A stretch of 64,000 nt of DNA from Zonotrichia leucophrys gambelii (lineage: Eukaryota; Chordata; Aves; Passeriformes; Passerellidae): NCBI RefSeq assembly GCF_028769735.1, contig NC_088186.1, positions 5,735,001 to 5,799,000 of the forward strand. The letters run 5' to 3'. The position numbers and the translations under genes were made by a program. Of this stretch, positions 63,956 to 64,000 are shown piece by piece. Under the pieces are notes generated by a model. The model saw only the letters and a program-made list of their open reading frames with translations. It was not told where the DNA came from and did no database searches. Positions within the stretch are counted from its first letter, which is position 1; every line of letters begins with the position of its first letter.

Positions 63956-64000
63956 TAGACCTTCCAAATGGAGTTGAAGACTTCAGAGGTACGGTAGGTC

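Overview
This is a vertebrate nuclear genome window, and most likely a bird, probably a songbird. The evidence is four intron-containing genes with GT-AG splice sites and CpG-rich promoters, CR1 LINE 3' ends (the main interspersed repeat of birds), and an endogenous-retrovirus LTR of a kind I associate with passerines. 'Passerine' is less certain than 'bird'. I recognise the gene order PTGES2 - BBLN (C9orf16) - CIZ1 - DNM1 as the human 9q34 block, which lies on chromosome 17 in chicken. That is background knowledge, not a search result.

Layout. About 1-2,600 (minus strand): the first four coding exons of PTGES2, with the rest off the left edge. 2,600-4,160: a head-to-head intergenic spacer with a G-quadruplex-like run and a CR1 copy. 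4,161-7,378 (plus): the complete two-exon gene BBLN (93 aa). 7,379-8,798: the convergent 3' ends of BBLN and CIZ1, which share a palindromic poly(A)-signal element near 8,690. 8,799-27,600 (minus): the complete CIZ1 gene, with 15 coding exons plus one non-coding first exon. Its splice phases join into one 751-codon frame. 27,600-34,800: a gene-poor, AT-rich spacer with simple repeats and a CR1-derived tandem triplet. 35,005-63,903 (plus): the first nine coding exons of DNM1, covering the GTPase domain and the start of the stalk. Intron 1 is 23.6 kb and carries an antisense LTR. The gene runs off the right edge.

The genes are not one pathway. PTGES2 is a membrane-anchored thioredoxin-fold protein, BBLN a small coiled-coil protein, CIZ1 a nuclear-matrix zinc-finger protein of S-phase entry, and DNM1 the neuronal endocytic GTPase. 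Their interest as neighbours lies in arrangement: a divergent promoter pair, a convergent 3' pair, and another divergent pair 7.3 kb apart.

I found no undescribed multi-gene system. The observations most worth checking are an apparent GC splice donor at the end of DNM1 exon 9, just before the position where mammalian dynamin 1 has alternative middle exons, the shared palindromic poly(A) element, a ZNF143-type site upstream of DNM1, a uORF in the CIZ1 leader, and a CIZ1 that lacks the long Q-rich centre of the human protein. All exon calls were read by eye from splice motifs, reading phase and remembered family sequence. None was computed.
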